Source: an uncultured Rhodopila sp. (lineage in GTDB: Bacteria; Pseudomonadota; Alphaproteobacteria; Acetobacterales; Acetobacteraceae). From it: 64,000 nucleotides of DNA. The position numbers and the translations under genes were made by a program. The stretch covers positions 1 through 64,000 of the forward strand of contig NZ_CAIWTY010000018.1 in assembly GCF_903915725.1 (NCBI RefSeq), written 5' to 3'. The notes beneath the pieces were generated by a model. That model saw only the letters and a list, made by a program, of their open reading frames with translations. It searched no databases and had not been told where the DNA came from. Below are positions 27,043 through 37,095 of the stretch, piece by piece (the stretch's first letter is position 1; every line of letters starts with the position of its first letter).

Positions 27043-29127
27043 TTAACGCCCCTCCCGGCGCCACGCCAGCATCAGCAGCCCCAGCATCACCGGCAGCGAA
27101 ATCCACCCCGGCAGCAGGTCCAGCGCCGCGACCCCCGTCACCACATGATCGTGCCGCCGCTGCAAGCCGATCCAGGCGCTGCCGGAGGCGGCGCGGCCTT
27201 CCTCGGTGCGGCGCAGTTCCGGAACGTCGCCCCCACCCAGCCAATGCACGCCGCCCTCGGATGCCCGCGCCAGCGGCCCCGCCACACTCGCCGTCGCCCG
27301 CAAATCCGCCAGCTCCGGCGGGTTCGCCGCCCCCGCCGCGGCGTAGGCCGACTGCGTGCCGCGCGTCGCCTGCCACACCCCCGGCACCGTCGCCACGCGC
27401 GTGGCACTCGCCCGGCCGGGGGAGTCCTCATGCAGCTTCACCGTCTCGGTCTTGCCGTCCGGGTCCGCCACGACCACGTCGCCGGGCGCTCCGGGATCGG
27501 TTGAGCGGCTCTCGATCCGCAACCGCCCGTCCGTCACCCGGGCGGTCAGCGCGTTCTCCTCCAGGTCAGGCTCCTGCATCAGCCAGTGGGCGATCCGGCG
27601 CAGCAGTTCGGCCTGCGGGCCGCCGCCCTGGTGGCCGCGCGACCACAGCCAGATCTGGTCGGATAACAGCAACGCGGTGCGCCCCTGGCCGACACGGTCA
27701 AGTGCCAGCAGCGGCTGCCCGTCCGGCGTGCGCAGCAGCACCTCGCCCTCCACCGCGCCCGGTTCGATCCGGCGGTACCACGGACCCCAGTCCGGCCCCT
27801 TCGCATCGGTTGCCGGGTTGGCGCCCGGCAGCCCCTCGGTCACCGGGTGGCGCTGGCCGAGTTCCGACACCCAGGGCTTGAACGGCCCGTCCACCACCGC
27901 ATCGGTGCGAGCCGGCGCGCCCGGCAGCACCCCGCCGAGCGGGGTGGAGGCCAGGCTGGTCGCGCCGGAGAACTCCGGCCCCACGCTCATGAGCAGCGCA
28001 CCGCCCTGGCGCACCCGGTTGGCGATGTTGGCCAGATAGGGCAGGGGCAGCAGCCCGCGATTCTGGAACCGGTCGAGGATGATCAGGTCGAACTCGCCAA
28101 TCTTGTCCACGAACAGTTCGCGCACCGGGAAGGCGATCAGCGCCAGTTCGTTCAGCGGCGTGCGGTCATCCTTCTCCGGCGGCCGCAAGATCGTGAAATG
28201 CACCAGATCGACCGAGGGATCGGCCTTCAGCAGCCGCCGCCAGGTGCGCTCCCCCGGATGCGGCTCCCCGGAAATCAGCAGCACGCGCAGACGATCGCGG
28301 ACGCCGTTGATTTCGACGACGGCGCGGTTGTTGAGTTGCGATACTTCACCCGCCAGCGGACTCGCCGCCATCTCGATGATCGTCGGACCGGCCCGGGTTA
28401 TCGGCACCTCGATCCCTTGTTCGACACCGACCGGCACGCTTTCGGACAGGAACGGCTGGCCGTCGCGGCGAACGGTTAGCGTGGCGGGGCCGGTGTGCCC
28501 GGCCACGCCGAGATCATCGACCGCCACGCGCAGGGTCACGGACTTGCCGACGATGCCGTAGCCCGGTGCTTCGATCACCCGCAGGCGGCGGTCGGTTTCC
28601 TCGCCCTTGCCGGTCAGCAGCAGGTTCAGCGGCGCGCCGCCCGGCCCAGCCTTCGGCACGTCATGCACCTGCCCGTCGGTGATGGCGATCGTTCCGGCCA
28701 GCCGCGACCGCGGGATATCGGCCAGGGCGCGATCCACCGCGGCGAACAACTGGGTGCCGCCGTTGCCGGCCTCCGGCACCGTGATGGTCCGCAGATCGAG
28801 GTCCGGCAGCCGCGCCGCCTGCGCCTCGATCGACTGCCGCGCCGCATCGGCCAGCCGCGCGCGGTCGCCAACCCGCATGGAGGCCGACTGATCGACCACC
28901 AGCAGCCCGATGTCGCGCAGCGAGTCCCGCGTCTCCTGCACCAGCCGAGGTCCCGTCAGCCACAGCAGCAGCACCGAGAAAGCCGCCAGCCGCAGCAAGG
29001 TGCCGCTGCTGCGCCGCCACAGCCCCACGCCAACCACCGCCAGGCACGCAAGCCCGAGCACGACCAGCATCCAGACCGGCAGCAGCGGATCGAAGCGCAG
29101 CGCGGCGATGACCTGTTCCGGGCGCAT
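27043..29127 (-). CDS. Large membrane-anchored vWA/glutamine-amidotransferase-like protein
   Basis: 694 residues. Two N-terminal transmembrane helices (VWMLVVLGLACLAVVGVGLW, LLRLAAFSVLLLWLTG), then a von Willebrand A-like region with a MIDAS-like DQSASM start (LLVVDQSASMRVGD) and AITDGQVHD. Ig-like beta domains and a class I amidotransferase-like alpha/beta region (LRVLLISGEPHPGERTWRRLL, FDLIILDRFQNRG) follow. A final transmembrane helix (ISLPVMLGLLMLAW) anchors the C-terminus. ATG 29127 overlaps the stop of the DUF4159 gene (TGATG). It is the last gene of the MoxR operon; such sets are thought to act in envelope protein maturation, but this protein has no assigned activity. Confidence 0.8.
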   Translation of the reverse strand: MRPEQVIAALRFDPLLPVWMLVVLGLACLAVVGVGLWRRSSGTLLRLAAFSVLLLWLTGPRLVQETRDSLRDIGLLVVDQSASMRVGDRARLADAARQSIEAQAARLPDLDLRTITVPEAGNGGTQLFAAVDRALADIPRSRLAGTIAITDGQVHDVPKAGPGGAPLNLLLTGKGEETDRRLRVIEAPGYGIVGKSVTLRVAVDDLGVAGHTGPATLTVRRDGQPFLSESVPVGVEQGIEVPITRAGPTIIEMAASPLAGEVSQLNNRAVVEINGVRDRLRVLLISGEPHPGERTWRRLLKADPSVDLVHFTILRPPEKDDRTPLNELALIAFPVRELFVDKIGEFDLIILDRFQNRGLLPLPYLANIANRVRQGGALLMSVGPEFSGATSLASTPLGGVLPGAPARTDAVVDGPFKPWVSELGQRHPVTEGLPGANPATDAKGPDWGPWYRRIEPGAVEGEVLLRTPDGQPLLALDRVGQGRTALLLSDQIWLWSRGHQGGGPQAELLRRIAHWLMQEPDLEENALTARVTDGRLRIESRSTDPGAPGDVVVADPDGKTETVKLHEDSPGRASATRVATVPGVWQATRGTQSAYAAAGAANPPELADLRATASVAGPLARASEGGVHWLGGGDVPELRRTEEGRAASGSAWIGLQRRHDHVVTGVAALDLLPGWISLPVMLGLLMLAWRREGR

Positions 29128-31817
29128 CACTGCCCCAGCCGCTGCAGGATGGCCGGCACGTGCACCTGGTCGCCTTTGTAGTTCCCGGTCAGCGCATACA
29201 TGACCAGGTTGACGCCGAACCGATACGCCAGGGTGCGTTGCCGCTGGCCGCCGGGCAGCACGGCATACGGGTTGTTGCCGTCGGCATCCACCGCCCAGGC
29301 GGCGCCCCAATCGTTGCCGCCGATGATCACCGGGCTGACGCTGTCATTGGTGCGATCCTGGTCGCGCTGCACCCACACCGTATCGCCGGTGAACCGGCCC
29401 GGAAAATCCGACAGCAGGTAGAACGAACGCGACAACACATGCTCGCCGGACAGCGGCGCCAGAGGCGGCACGATCAGGCTGCGGGCGATGCGGCGCAACG
29501 CCTCCTCGGTGCCGGGAGCGAAGCCCGCACCCGATCCGGAATTGCGGGTGTCGATCAGGATGATGCCGCCGCGGCTCATGTAGTCGTTCAGCGCCGCCGC
29601 CTGGGCGCTGGTCAGCTCCGGCGCATCCGCGGTTATCGGCCAGTACAGCAGCGGATACAGGCTAAGGTCGGTTTGCCCGGGCTGCACCGCATCAGGCTCG
29701 AACAGCGTGGCGGCGGTGCGGTGGTTGACGTAGTCGGACAACCCCTCCAGCCCCGCTTTGGCAACGCCGTCCACCTGCGTGTCACCTGACGCGATGTAGC
29801 CCAGCCGCGTATCGATCGCCGGGTTGGGGCTGCTTTCCAGCGCCTGCGCCGCCGGGGTGACCAGCAGCAGCAACAACACCGCCGCCGTCGCCGACACGCG
29901 CGGCTTCAGCAATCCCCGCAACGCCATCGACACCGCCATATCCACGCATAGCAGCAGGATCGCCAGCGCCAGCAGCGGCGGCCCCAGCGCCTTCTCACGT
30001 GCCGAACCGCGCACCGTCTCCAGCGTCGCGCCGGCAATTGGTGGAGCGGCCTCCGGCGCCGCGATGCTTGTTCCCAGGTTCAGCACCTGCCGTCCGCTCT
30101 CCGGGCCGTACAACCCCGGCGGATGCTGTGGTGAGGCGGGCGTCGAGCCGAACTTGTCCGCCCGTAACCCGATCGCCGCTGGGGGCGGCTGGGTCAGCAG
30201 CCCGAACCCGTCCAGCGTCTCAGCCGGCGCCAACACGGCGCTGCTCTGGGTATTCGCCACCCCGACGGACAACTGCACCAAGCGCCGCAGCATTTCCACG
30301 AACAGCCCGGACAGCGGCAGGTTCGACCAGTCGGCATTGGCGGTGACATGGAACAGCACGATGCGCCCGGCGCCCTGCGGGATCTCCGTGACCAGCGGCG
30401 TGCCGTCCTCCAGAGCCGCCCAGGTGCGCGGCTCGAGGTCCGCGCTCGGCTCGGCCAGCACCTGCCGGTTCACCTTCACCTCCTCCGTCACCGGCAGCCC
30501 GGCAAACGGCGACGTGGCGGGGAACGGCGCCAGCCCGGACGGTTTGCTCCAGGACAGCGAGCCGCCGAGCTGCCGATCGCCGGCGAGCAGACGGACTGGC
30601 AGCAGGGTGTCGGTGTCGTTGGTCGCCGCCTCGGCCGTGCGCGGCCCGGCGAAGCGGATCAGCAATCCGCCCTTCCTGACCCAGGCCGCCAGCGCATCCC
30701 GCTCCGCCCCGTCAGGCAACGGCCGATCGGCCAGGATAAGGACGGAGATGTCGCGCTTGAGCAACGTCGTCGCGTCGCCGGTGCGCAGTTCGGTGAACGG
30801 CTCCAGCGCGCGGCGCAGAAAGTAGACCGAGCCGGTGAACGGCGTGTCGGCGGTGGCGACGTCGCCCGACAGCAGGCCCACAGGCCGGCGCCGCCACCGC
30901 TCATCCAGCAGCACGACGGACCCGGCACTCGGCGGCCCGTCCAGCACCAGCCGGGTCAGCCGGTTGCGCAACTCCGGCGGCAGGGCGATTGATCCGGAGG
31001 CCTCCGACGCCCCGGCCGGCACACTGATGTCCGTGCGTGCAAGGGTCCGCCCGTCGCCGCTTTGCGCCAGCACGCTGGCCGGCGTCACCTCCGTCCGCGG
31101 CGCCAGCGCCACATGCACCTCCAGCCGATCGGCCTGGCTGGTGGGGGGGAGGAGAAGGGGGGAGGACGCCACGTCGCAGCAGATCTCCGTGACCGGCCCG
31201 GCCTCCCGCATCGCCGCGGCAAAGTCATCGAAGCCGGAACCGTCCGTCAGGCCATCCGGCACATAGATGACCGAGGCGCCGTCGCTGTCCTTCCAGGCGC
31301 GGATCGCCTCCGTGGAAGCGGGACGGTCCGACGGCCACGCCTGGGGCTGCAACGCCGCCAGCCGCGCCCGCATATCGCCGATCGGCATGGTCGCTGTTAC
31401 GGCCAACGGCTTGCCGCCACCGTCGGGAGCGGTCGCCAGCAGCGCCGCCTTGCGCCCGGCCCGCTCCGCCCGGTCGAGCAGCACACCCGCGGCCTCCTTG
31501 CGGCGCGCCCAGTCATCTCCCGACGCCCAGCCGTTATCCATCACCAGCAGCACGGGACCTTTGCCCGCGAGCACCGCGCCGGCATCCAGGACCGGCCGCG
31601 CCAGCGCGACGATCACCAGGCCAGCCGCCAGGATCCGCAGCGCCAGCAGCCACCAGGGCGTCCGCGCCGGGGTCTCCTCGGTCGCATTCAGCCCGAGCAG
31701 AAAGCGAATGGCCGGAAACACCTCCGCCCGAGGCGCCGGGGGCGTGACCCGGATCAGCCACCACAGCGCCGGCAAAGCCAGAAGGCCAAGCAGGATCCAG
31801 GGGGCGACAAAAATCAT
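29127..31817 (-). CDS. DUF4159 domain membrane protein with BatA-like N-terminus
   Basis: 896 residues. The N-terminus is the aerotolerance-regulator (BatA) type: MIFVAPWILLGLLALPALWWL, a cytoplasmic segment, then WWLLALRILAAGLVIVALARP. A large periplasmic region follows, then another membrane segment (ALAILLLCVDMAVSMALRGLL, AAVLLLLLVTP). The C-terminal DUF4159 domain has LGYIASGDTQVDGVAKAGLEGL and GGIILIDTRNSGSG. It overlaps the DUF58 gene by 4 bases and the following gene by 1, so translation is coupled. Role unknown; it belongs to the MoxR-associated membrane complex. Confidence 0.9.
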   Translation of the reverse strand: MIFVAPWILLGLLALPALWWLIRVTPPAPRAEVFPAIRFLLGLNATEETPARTPWWLLALRILAAGLVIVALARPVLDAGAVLAGKGPVLLVMDNGWASGDDWARRKEAAGVLLDRAERAGRKAALLATAPDGGGKPLAVTATMPIGDMRARLAALQPQAWPSDRPASTEAIRAWKDSDGASVIYVPDGLTDGSGFDDFAAAMREAGPVTEICCDVASSPLLLPPTSQADRLEVHVALAPRTEVTPASVLAQSGDGRTLARTDISVPAGASEASGSIALPPELRNRLTRLVLDGPPSAGSVVLLDERWRRRPVGLLSGDVATADTPFTGSVYFLRRALEPFTELRTGDATTLLKRDISVLILADRPLPDGAERDALAAWVRKGGLLIRFAGPRTAEAATNDTDTLLPVRLLAGDRQLGGSLSWSKPSGLAPFPATSPFAGLPVTEEVKVNRQVLAEPSADLEPRTWAALEDGTPLVTEIPQGAGRIVLFHVTANADWSNLPLSGLFVEMLRRLVQLSVGVANTQSSAVLAPAETLDGFGLLTQPPPAAIGLRADKFGSTPASPQHPPGLYGPESGRQVLNLGTSIAAPEAAPPIAGATLETVRGSAREKALGPPLLALAILLLCVDMAVSMALRGLLKPRVSATAAVLLLLLVTPAAQALESSPNPAIDTRLGYIASGDTQVDGVAKAGLEGLSDYVNHRTAATLFEPDAVQPGQTDLSLYPLLYWPITADAPELTSAQAAALNDYMSRGGIILIDTRNSGSGAGFAPGTEEALRRIARSLIVPPLAPLSGEHVLSRSFYLLSDFPGRFTGDTVWVQRDQDRTNDSVSPVIIGGNDWGAAWAVDADGNNPYAVLPGGQRQRTLAYRFGVNLVMYALTGNYKGDQVHVPAILQRLGQ

Positions 31818-32690
31818 TGCACCGCCAGGGCCGTATACAAAGTCAGCAGCGCCATCTCCGGTGGATGGTCGGTGCGGTGCACGCCGAAGCCGAAGCCCGC
31901 GGTGGCGCAGATCGAGGCCAGCCCGTCCTGCTGCGCCTTCAGCCGCTGGGCGTAGGCGTCGCGGACGGATTCGACCCGCGGGATCAGCGCGTCGCCGTCA
32001 TGCTCCAGGCCGCGGAAGCGGACCCGGCCGTGATAGGGCAGGGCGGTCTCCGCCGGATCGAGGATCTGCATCAGGAACCCCGTCACCGGCACGGCGGCGT
32101 AGCGGGCGATGAGCGCCTTGATATCATCCAGCGGCGACAGGAAATCGCTGAACAGCACCACGCTGCCATGCCGCGGCAGCCGCACGTTCGGCGGCAGGCC
32201 GGCGTCGTCCTCGCCGCCGCGCTCAAGGTCCGCCGCAAATCTGTCCAGGCCGCCGCGGCTGGCTACCGGGCGGGCATCGTTCTGCATCATCATCACTCTC
32301 TCCCCGCCACGAAGCAGCAAGGAGGCGAGGGAAAGCAACAGCAGATTGGCGCGATCCCGCTTCTCGACGGGAACCTGACGGGACCGCCAGCGCATCGAGG
32401 CTGACGCGTCGCGCCACAGGCAAACGGTCTGCGCCGCCTCCCATTCCGTCTCACGGATGAACCAGCCCTCGGGCGCGCCGCGGCCGGATTTTGCGGACTG
32501 TCTCCAATCGATTCGCGCCAACGGATCGCCGGAGACGAATCTGCGAAACTGCCAAAAACTGTCACCCTGCCCGACACGCCGGCGGCCATGCACGCCCTGG
32601 GCCACGGTCGAGGCGACCCGGTCCGCCGCCACCAGCAACGGCGGCAGGCGGGCGCCTAGCGCCTCGGCGGCGAGCGCTCCGGTCCGGGCC

Positions 32691-32707
<17 letters not shown>
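31814..32707 (-). CDS. DUF58 domain protein (MoxR-associated)
   Basis: 297 residues with the DUF58 signature: RRVGQGDSFWQFRRFVSGDPLARIDWRQSAKSG, followed by a vWA-like fold (VCLWRDASASMRW). These proteins are regular partners of MoxR ATPases and may act as substrate adaptors. It overlaps the end of the MoxR gene by 17 bases and the DUF4159 gene by 4. Confidence 0.92.
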
Positions 32708-33743
<1,036 letters not shown>

Positions 33744-33861
33744 AGGGCTTCGACCCTCCGCGTTTGCATTCCTGAACTCATATAGGCACTTTCATCGCAG
33801 GGGGGATGCTACCTATATCGCGTCCTTGAAAGGAAGCTTGGCTTCCACGGGAGACGGTTAC

Positions 33862-34494
33862 GTGAACGGCACTACTACGCCCTTCGATCTTGCCGCCGCG
33901 AAACTGCCGGAGACCGCGGCGGATCGCGCTTTGGCCGCATGCTCAGGGCGCCTGACGGATGCGGTTGCCCATCCCAAGCGGGCACCGGCCGAATGCGGCG
34001 ATTTGCCGTTCCTGATCAAGCGGGACGGCACGTGGCTGTATCAGGGCACGCCGATCAACCGGAAGGAATTGGTGTGCCTGTTCTCCAGCGTGCTGCGCCG
34101 AGAAGCGGACGGAAGCTGGTGGCTGCAGACCCCGGCCGAACGGGGCCGCATCGAGGTCGAGGACGCCCCCTTCGTTGCGGTCGAACTGGACTGGCGCGGT
34201 GACGATGCGCACCAGGTGCTGTCGTTCCGTACGAACATCGACCAGATCCTGACCGCCGGTCCGGAGCATCCGATCCGGGTGTCGCACGATATTATTACCT
34301 GCGAGCCCACCCCCTATATTCGCGTGCGCGGCGGCCCGGGCATGCTGGCGGTCGAGGCCCGGATCAACCGCGCTACCTACTACGAACTCGTCGCCCTCGC
34401 CGTCCCCAAATGGGTTGGCAGCCGGCGCATGCTGGGCGTTTGGAGCCAGGGCGTGTTCTTTCCCCTGGGCGAGATGCCGCCCGGCGAGGCGTGA
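33862..34494 (+). CDS. DUF1285 domain protein
   Basis: About 210 residues from GTG 33862, which has GGGAGACGG just upstream; a TTG at 33826 would add 12 residues. The DUF1285 core is clear: CGDLPFLIKRDGTWLYQGTPINRKELVCLFSSVLRR, ADGSWWLQTPAERGRIEVEDAPFVAV, and a C-terminal ARINRATYYELVALAV. Function unknown. It overlaps the NUDIX gene by 4 bases, a conserved alphaproteobacterial arrangement. Confidence 0.9.
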   Translation: MNGTTTPFDLAAAKLPETAADRALAACSGRLTDAVAHPKRAPAECGDLPFLIKRDGTWLYQGTPINRKELVCLFSSVLRREADGSWWLQTPAERGRIEVEDAPFVAVELDWRGDDAHQVLSFRTNIDQILTAGPEHPIRVSHDIITCEPTPYIRVRGGPGMLAVEARINRATYYELVALAVPKWVGSRRMLGVWSQGVFFPLGEMPPGEA

Positions 34495-35093
34495 CGCCCG
34501 CGGCGCTGCGGGTTCGGCTGGCCGAGATCGCCGCCGAACCGATGCTCGCGCCCGCGCCCTATCGCGACGACATCCTGCCGGTGCCCGACAAGCCGCCGAT
34601 ACCGGCGGCGGTGCTGGTGCCGGTGGTGCTGGGGGACCCGCCAGGGGTGCTGCTGACCAAACGCACCGCCAATCTCAGTTCGCATGCCGGCCAGGTCAGT
34701 TTCCCCGGCGGACGGATCGATCCGGAGGATTCAGGTCCCGAGGCTGCCGCCCTGCGTGAGGCGCAGGAGGAAATCGGTCTTGACCCCGGGTTCGTAGAGG
34801 TTCTGGGACGCATGCCGGATTATCTCACCGGGACGGGGTATCGCATCACGCCGATCCTGGCTGTGGTGCCGCCCGGTTTGCGGTATGAGGTGTCCGCTCA
34901 TGAGGTGGAGGCGATCTTCGAACTGCCCATGAGCGTGGTGATGGACCCGGATGCGCCACGGTTGCAGCGGCAACACGTTCGCGGGGTTTGGCGCGAATAC
35001 TGGGTCTGGCCACATCCGCAACACTATATATGGGGCGCCACCGCGGCTATTTTGGTGCGGCTCGCGGAACGGCTCCGAGAAAGGATTGCCTGA
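34491..35093 (+). CDS. NUDIX hydrolase, CoA pyrophosphatase family
   Basis: 200 residues from GTG 34491, coupled to the DUF1285 stop by GTGA. It carries the CoA-specific motif LLTKRTANLSSHAGQVSFPGG and a complete NUDIX box (GGRIDPEDSGPEAAALREAQEEIGLD). It is expected to cleave CoA or acyl-CoA into 4'-phosphopantetheine derivatives and 3',5'-ADP with Mg2+ or Mn2+. The next gene starts at the base after its stop. Confidence 0.92.
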   Translation: MTPAALRVRLAEIAAEPMLAPAPYRDDILPVPDKPPIPAAVLVPVVLGDPPGVLLTKRTANLSSHAGQVSFPGGRIDPEDSGPEAAALREAQEEIGLDPGFVEVLGRMPDYLTGTGYRITPILAVVPPGLRYEVSAHEVEAIFELPMSVVMDPDAPRLQRQHVRGVWREYWVWPHPQHYIWGATAAILVRLAERLRERIA

Positions 35094-35546
35094 ATGCGTA
35101 TCGCGATTTTTGCCGGGATTCTGGCGCTGCTGTCGGGTCCGGCGCTGGCGCAGACCCGGATCGATTCGATCAACACGAACTTCCGCTGGCTGGGTCCGGA
35201 CGACAAGGTGATCGTCGAGCGGTATGACGATCCGCGGGTGCAGAACGTGTCCTGCTACCTGTCGCGGGCGGCGACCGGCGGGGTCAGCGGCGGGCTTGGC
35301 TTTGCCGAGGACCCGAGCCGTTTCTCGATCGCCTGCCGGGCGGTGGGGCCGATCAGCTTGCCGGACAAGATGCCGGACAAGGAGGTGATCGCGTTTTCGT
35401 CGGCGTCGATCTTCTTCAAGTCGTTTCAGATTCATCGCGCGCTGGATACGGAAAAGCAGGTGCTGGTGTATACGGTTGTCAGCACGAAGCTGATAAACGG
35501 GTCGCCGTTCAACAGCATCAGCGTGGTGCCGACGTATCAGCGGTAG
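35094..35546 (+). CDS. creA: CreA family exported protein
   Basis: 150 residues with signal peptide MRIAIFAGILALLSGPALAQ. The CreA core is clear: VIVERYDDPRVQNVSCYLSRAATGG, FAEDPSRFSIACRAVGPI with the two conserved cysteines, and a C-terminal LVYTVVSTKLINGSPFNSIS. Its function is not established. The ATG directly follows the NUDIX stop, so it is the third gene of this operon. Confidence 0.92.
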   Translation: MRIAIFAGILALLSGPALAQTRIDSINTNFRWLGPDDKVIVERYDDPRVQNVSCYLSRAATGGVSGGLGFAEDPSRFSIACRAVGPISLPDKMPDKEVIAFSSASIFFKSFQIHRALDTEKQVLVYTVVSTKLINGSPFNSISVVPTYQR

Positions 35547-35583
35547 GGGTCGTTCGCGTCCAGGCGGGCGCGACCCAACGGCC

Positions 35584-35676
35584 CATCGTCATGGCGGGCG
35601 CAGGCCCGCCATCCACGCCTTTGCCATGTCAGCACCGCAAGGCGTGGATGGTCCGCCTACGCGGACCATGACGATG
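35584..35676. repeat. Palindromic intergenic repeat (REP/BIME-like), copy 3, best preserved
   Basis: A 93-base element with perfect 11-base terminal inverted repeats (CATCGTCATGG / CCATGACGATG). Inside are two 9-base hairpins, ATGGCGGGC-GCAG-GCCCGCCAT and ATGGTCCGC-CTAC-GCGGACCAT, separated by a CCACGCC...GGCGTGG dyad. It sits between creA (+) and a convergent small gene. Confidence 0.8.
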
Positions 35677-35705
35677 AGGGCTCTGCCCCCCGTTTCGTTA
35701 GTCCG

Positions 35706-35879
35706 TCAGTACGTATACCCGCCATGCCCGCCGAACAGCAGGAACAACACAAGCAGCACCACGAGCAGCGTCATTCCTCCACCGTAATGCGCGCCGCCGT
35801 AGTAACCGGAGCGGTAGCCGTAGTATCCGCCCCCGCCGAACAGCAGGAACAGGATCACAAGCAGCAATATCAAGCTCAT
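35706..35879 (-). CDS. Small Gly/Tyr-rich membrane protein with internal duplication
   Basis: 57 residues from ATG 35879, preceded by GAGGAG. It has two hydrophobic helices, each followed by a Gly/Tyr tail: LILLLVILFLLFGGGGYYGY and, after a GG(A/G)HYGGG linker, LLVVLLVLFLLFGGHGGYTY. The halves are clearly duplicates. Short proteins of this hydrophobic Gly-rich type are common in this group and usually unnamed. The strong ribosome binding site supports it as a real gene. Confidence 0.75.
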   Translation of the reverse strand: MSLILLLVILFLLFGGGGYYGYRSGYYGGAHYGGGMTLLVVLLVLFLLFGGHGGYTY

Positions 35880-35991
35880 GGATGTCTCCTCTCGTTGACG
35901 ACCCATCGCAGATCGGGATCAACCGCGGCCGTCGCGTGGCGACATCATGACAACGTGGCGGCGGGCCTGATGCAGCGGTAAACTCCGCGCT

Positions 35992-37002
35992 ATGGTCCTT
36001 CCCGTCTGGCACCCCGAAAGCCTCGCCGCCCGCCTGCCGTTCCTGGCGCGCCGCGGCATCCTGACCCGCGCGGTGCGTGGATTCTTCCATGACCGCGGCT
36101 ACACCGAGGTGGAAACGCCCTTTGCCGTGCCCGCTCCCGGGGAGGAGGTGCATCTGCGCGCCTTCGCCACGACGCGGGAGCATCCGGACGGGTCCCGCGA
36201 ACCGCTCTGGCTGAACACCAGCCCGGAATTCGCCATGAAGCGGCTGCTGGTGGCGGGGGCAGGGCCGATTTTCCAGTTCGCCCGGGTGTGGCGGAATGGC
36301 GAGGCGGGCGCGCTGCATGCGCCGGAGTTCACCATGCTGGAATGGTATCGCCCCGGTGCCGGCATGGATGCGCTGATCGAGGAAACCACCGCCCTGCTGC
36401 GCGACGTCCTGCCTCCGGTCGTGCACTGCCGGGGCGTCGCCACGGACCTGTCCCGGATCGAGCGGCTGACCGTGGCGGAGGCGTTCGCGCAGCACGCGGG
36501 CGTTACCGGTCTTGTGGACATCGGCGAGGACGCCACTGCCCTGGCCGCCGCCGCCGGGGTCAGGCTGCGCGACGGCGAGGACTGGGAGGACCTGTTCTTT
36601 CGGCTGCTGCTGGAGCGGGTCGAGCCGCATCTTGGCCGGGGGCATCCGACGTTTCTGACCCATTGGCCGGCTGCGCAGGCGGCCCTGGCGCGGCGCGATC
36701 CTGATGATCCCCGGGTGGCCGAGCGGTTCGAGCTGTTCATCTGCGGGATCGAACTGGCGAACGCCTTTGTCGAACTCACCGATCCGGCAGAACAGCGCCT
36801 CCGCTTCCAGGCCGATCGGCGGCGGCGGGAGGGGATTGCGGGGCCGGATTGGGCGCTGGATGAGGATTTCCTGGCCGCCATGCAGCACGGCATGCCGGCT
36901 GCCGCCGGCATTGCCGTCGGCTTCGATCGTCTCGCGATGTTGGCCTCGGGCGCGGACCGGATCGGCCAGGTGCTGTGGCTGCCGCCGGGGGATATCGGGT
37001 AG
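35992..37002 (+). CDS. epmA: Elongation factor P--(R)-beta-lysine ligase (EpmA/PoxA)
   Basis: 336 residues, a truncated class II lysyl-tRNA synthetase-like catalytic domain without anticodon-binding domain. Class II motif 2 is present (FQFARVWRNGEAG ... HAPEFTMLEWYRPG) and motif 3 is GIAVGFDRLAMLASG. It attaches a lysine derivative to the conserved lysine of elongation factor P, and efp is encoded 10 kb away at 47364. No EpmB aminomutase is seen in the window. Confidence 0.92.
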   Translation: MVLPVWHPESLAARLPFLARRGILTRAVRGFFHDRGYTEVETPFAVPAPGEEVHLRAFATTREHPDGSREPLWLNTSPEFAMKRLLVAGAGPIFQFARVWRNGEAGALHAPEFTMLEWYRPGAGMDALIEETTALLRDVLPPVVHCRGVATDLSRIERLTVAEAFAQHAGVTGLVDIGEDATALAAAAGVRLRDGEDWEDLFFRLLLERVEPHLGRGHPTFLTHWPAAQAALARRDPDDPRVAERFELFICGIELANAFVELTDPAEQRLRFQADRRRREGIAGPDWALDEDFLAAMQHGMPAAAGIAVGFDRLAMLASGADRIGQVLWLPPGDIG

Positions 37003-37095
37003 AACAAAAGCGTGACAGTTGATCGAGGTCAACGACCGCGGCGCAGCGGCGGCGCTGAGGTGTCAGCATCGCGCGAATCCCTGCGGAGGCCCGCC

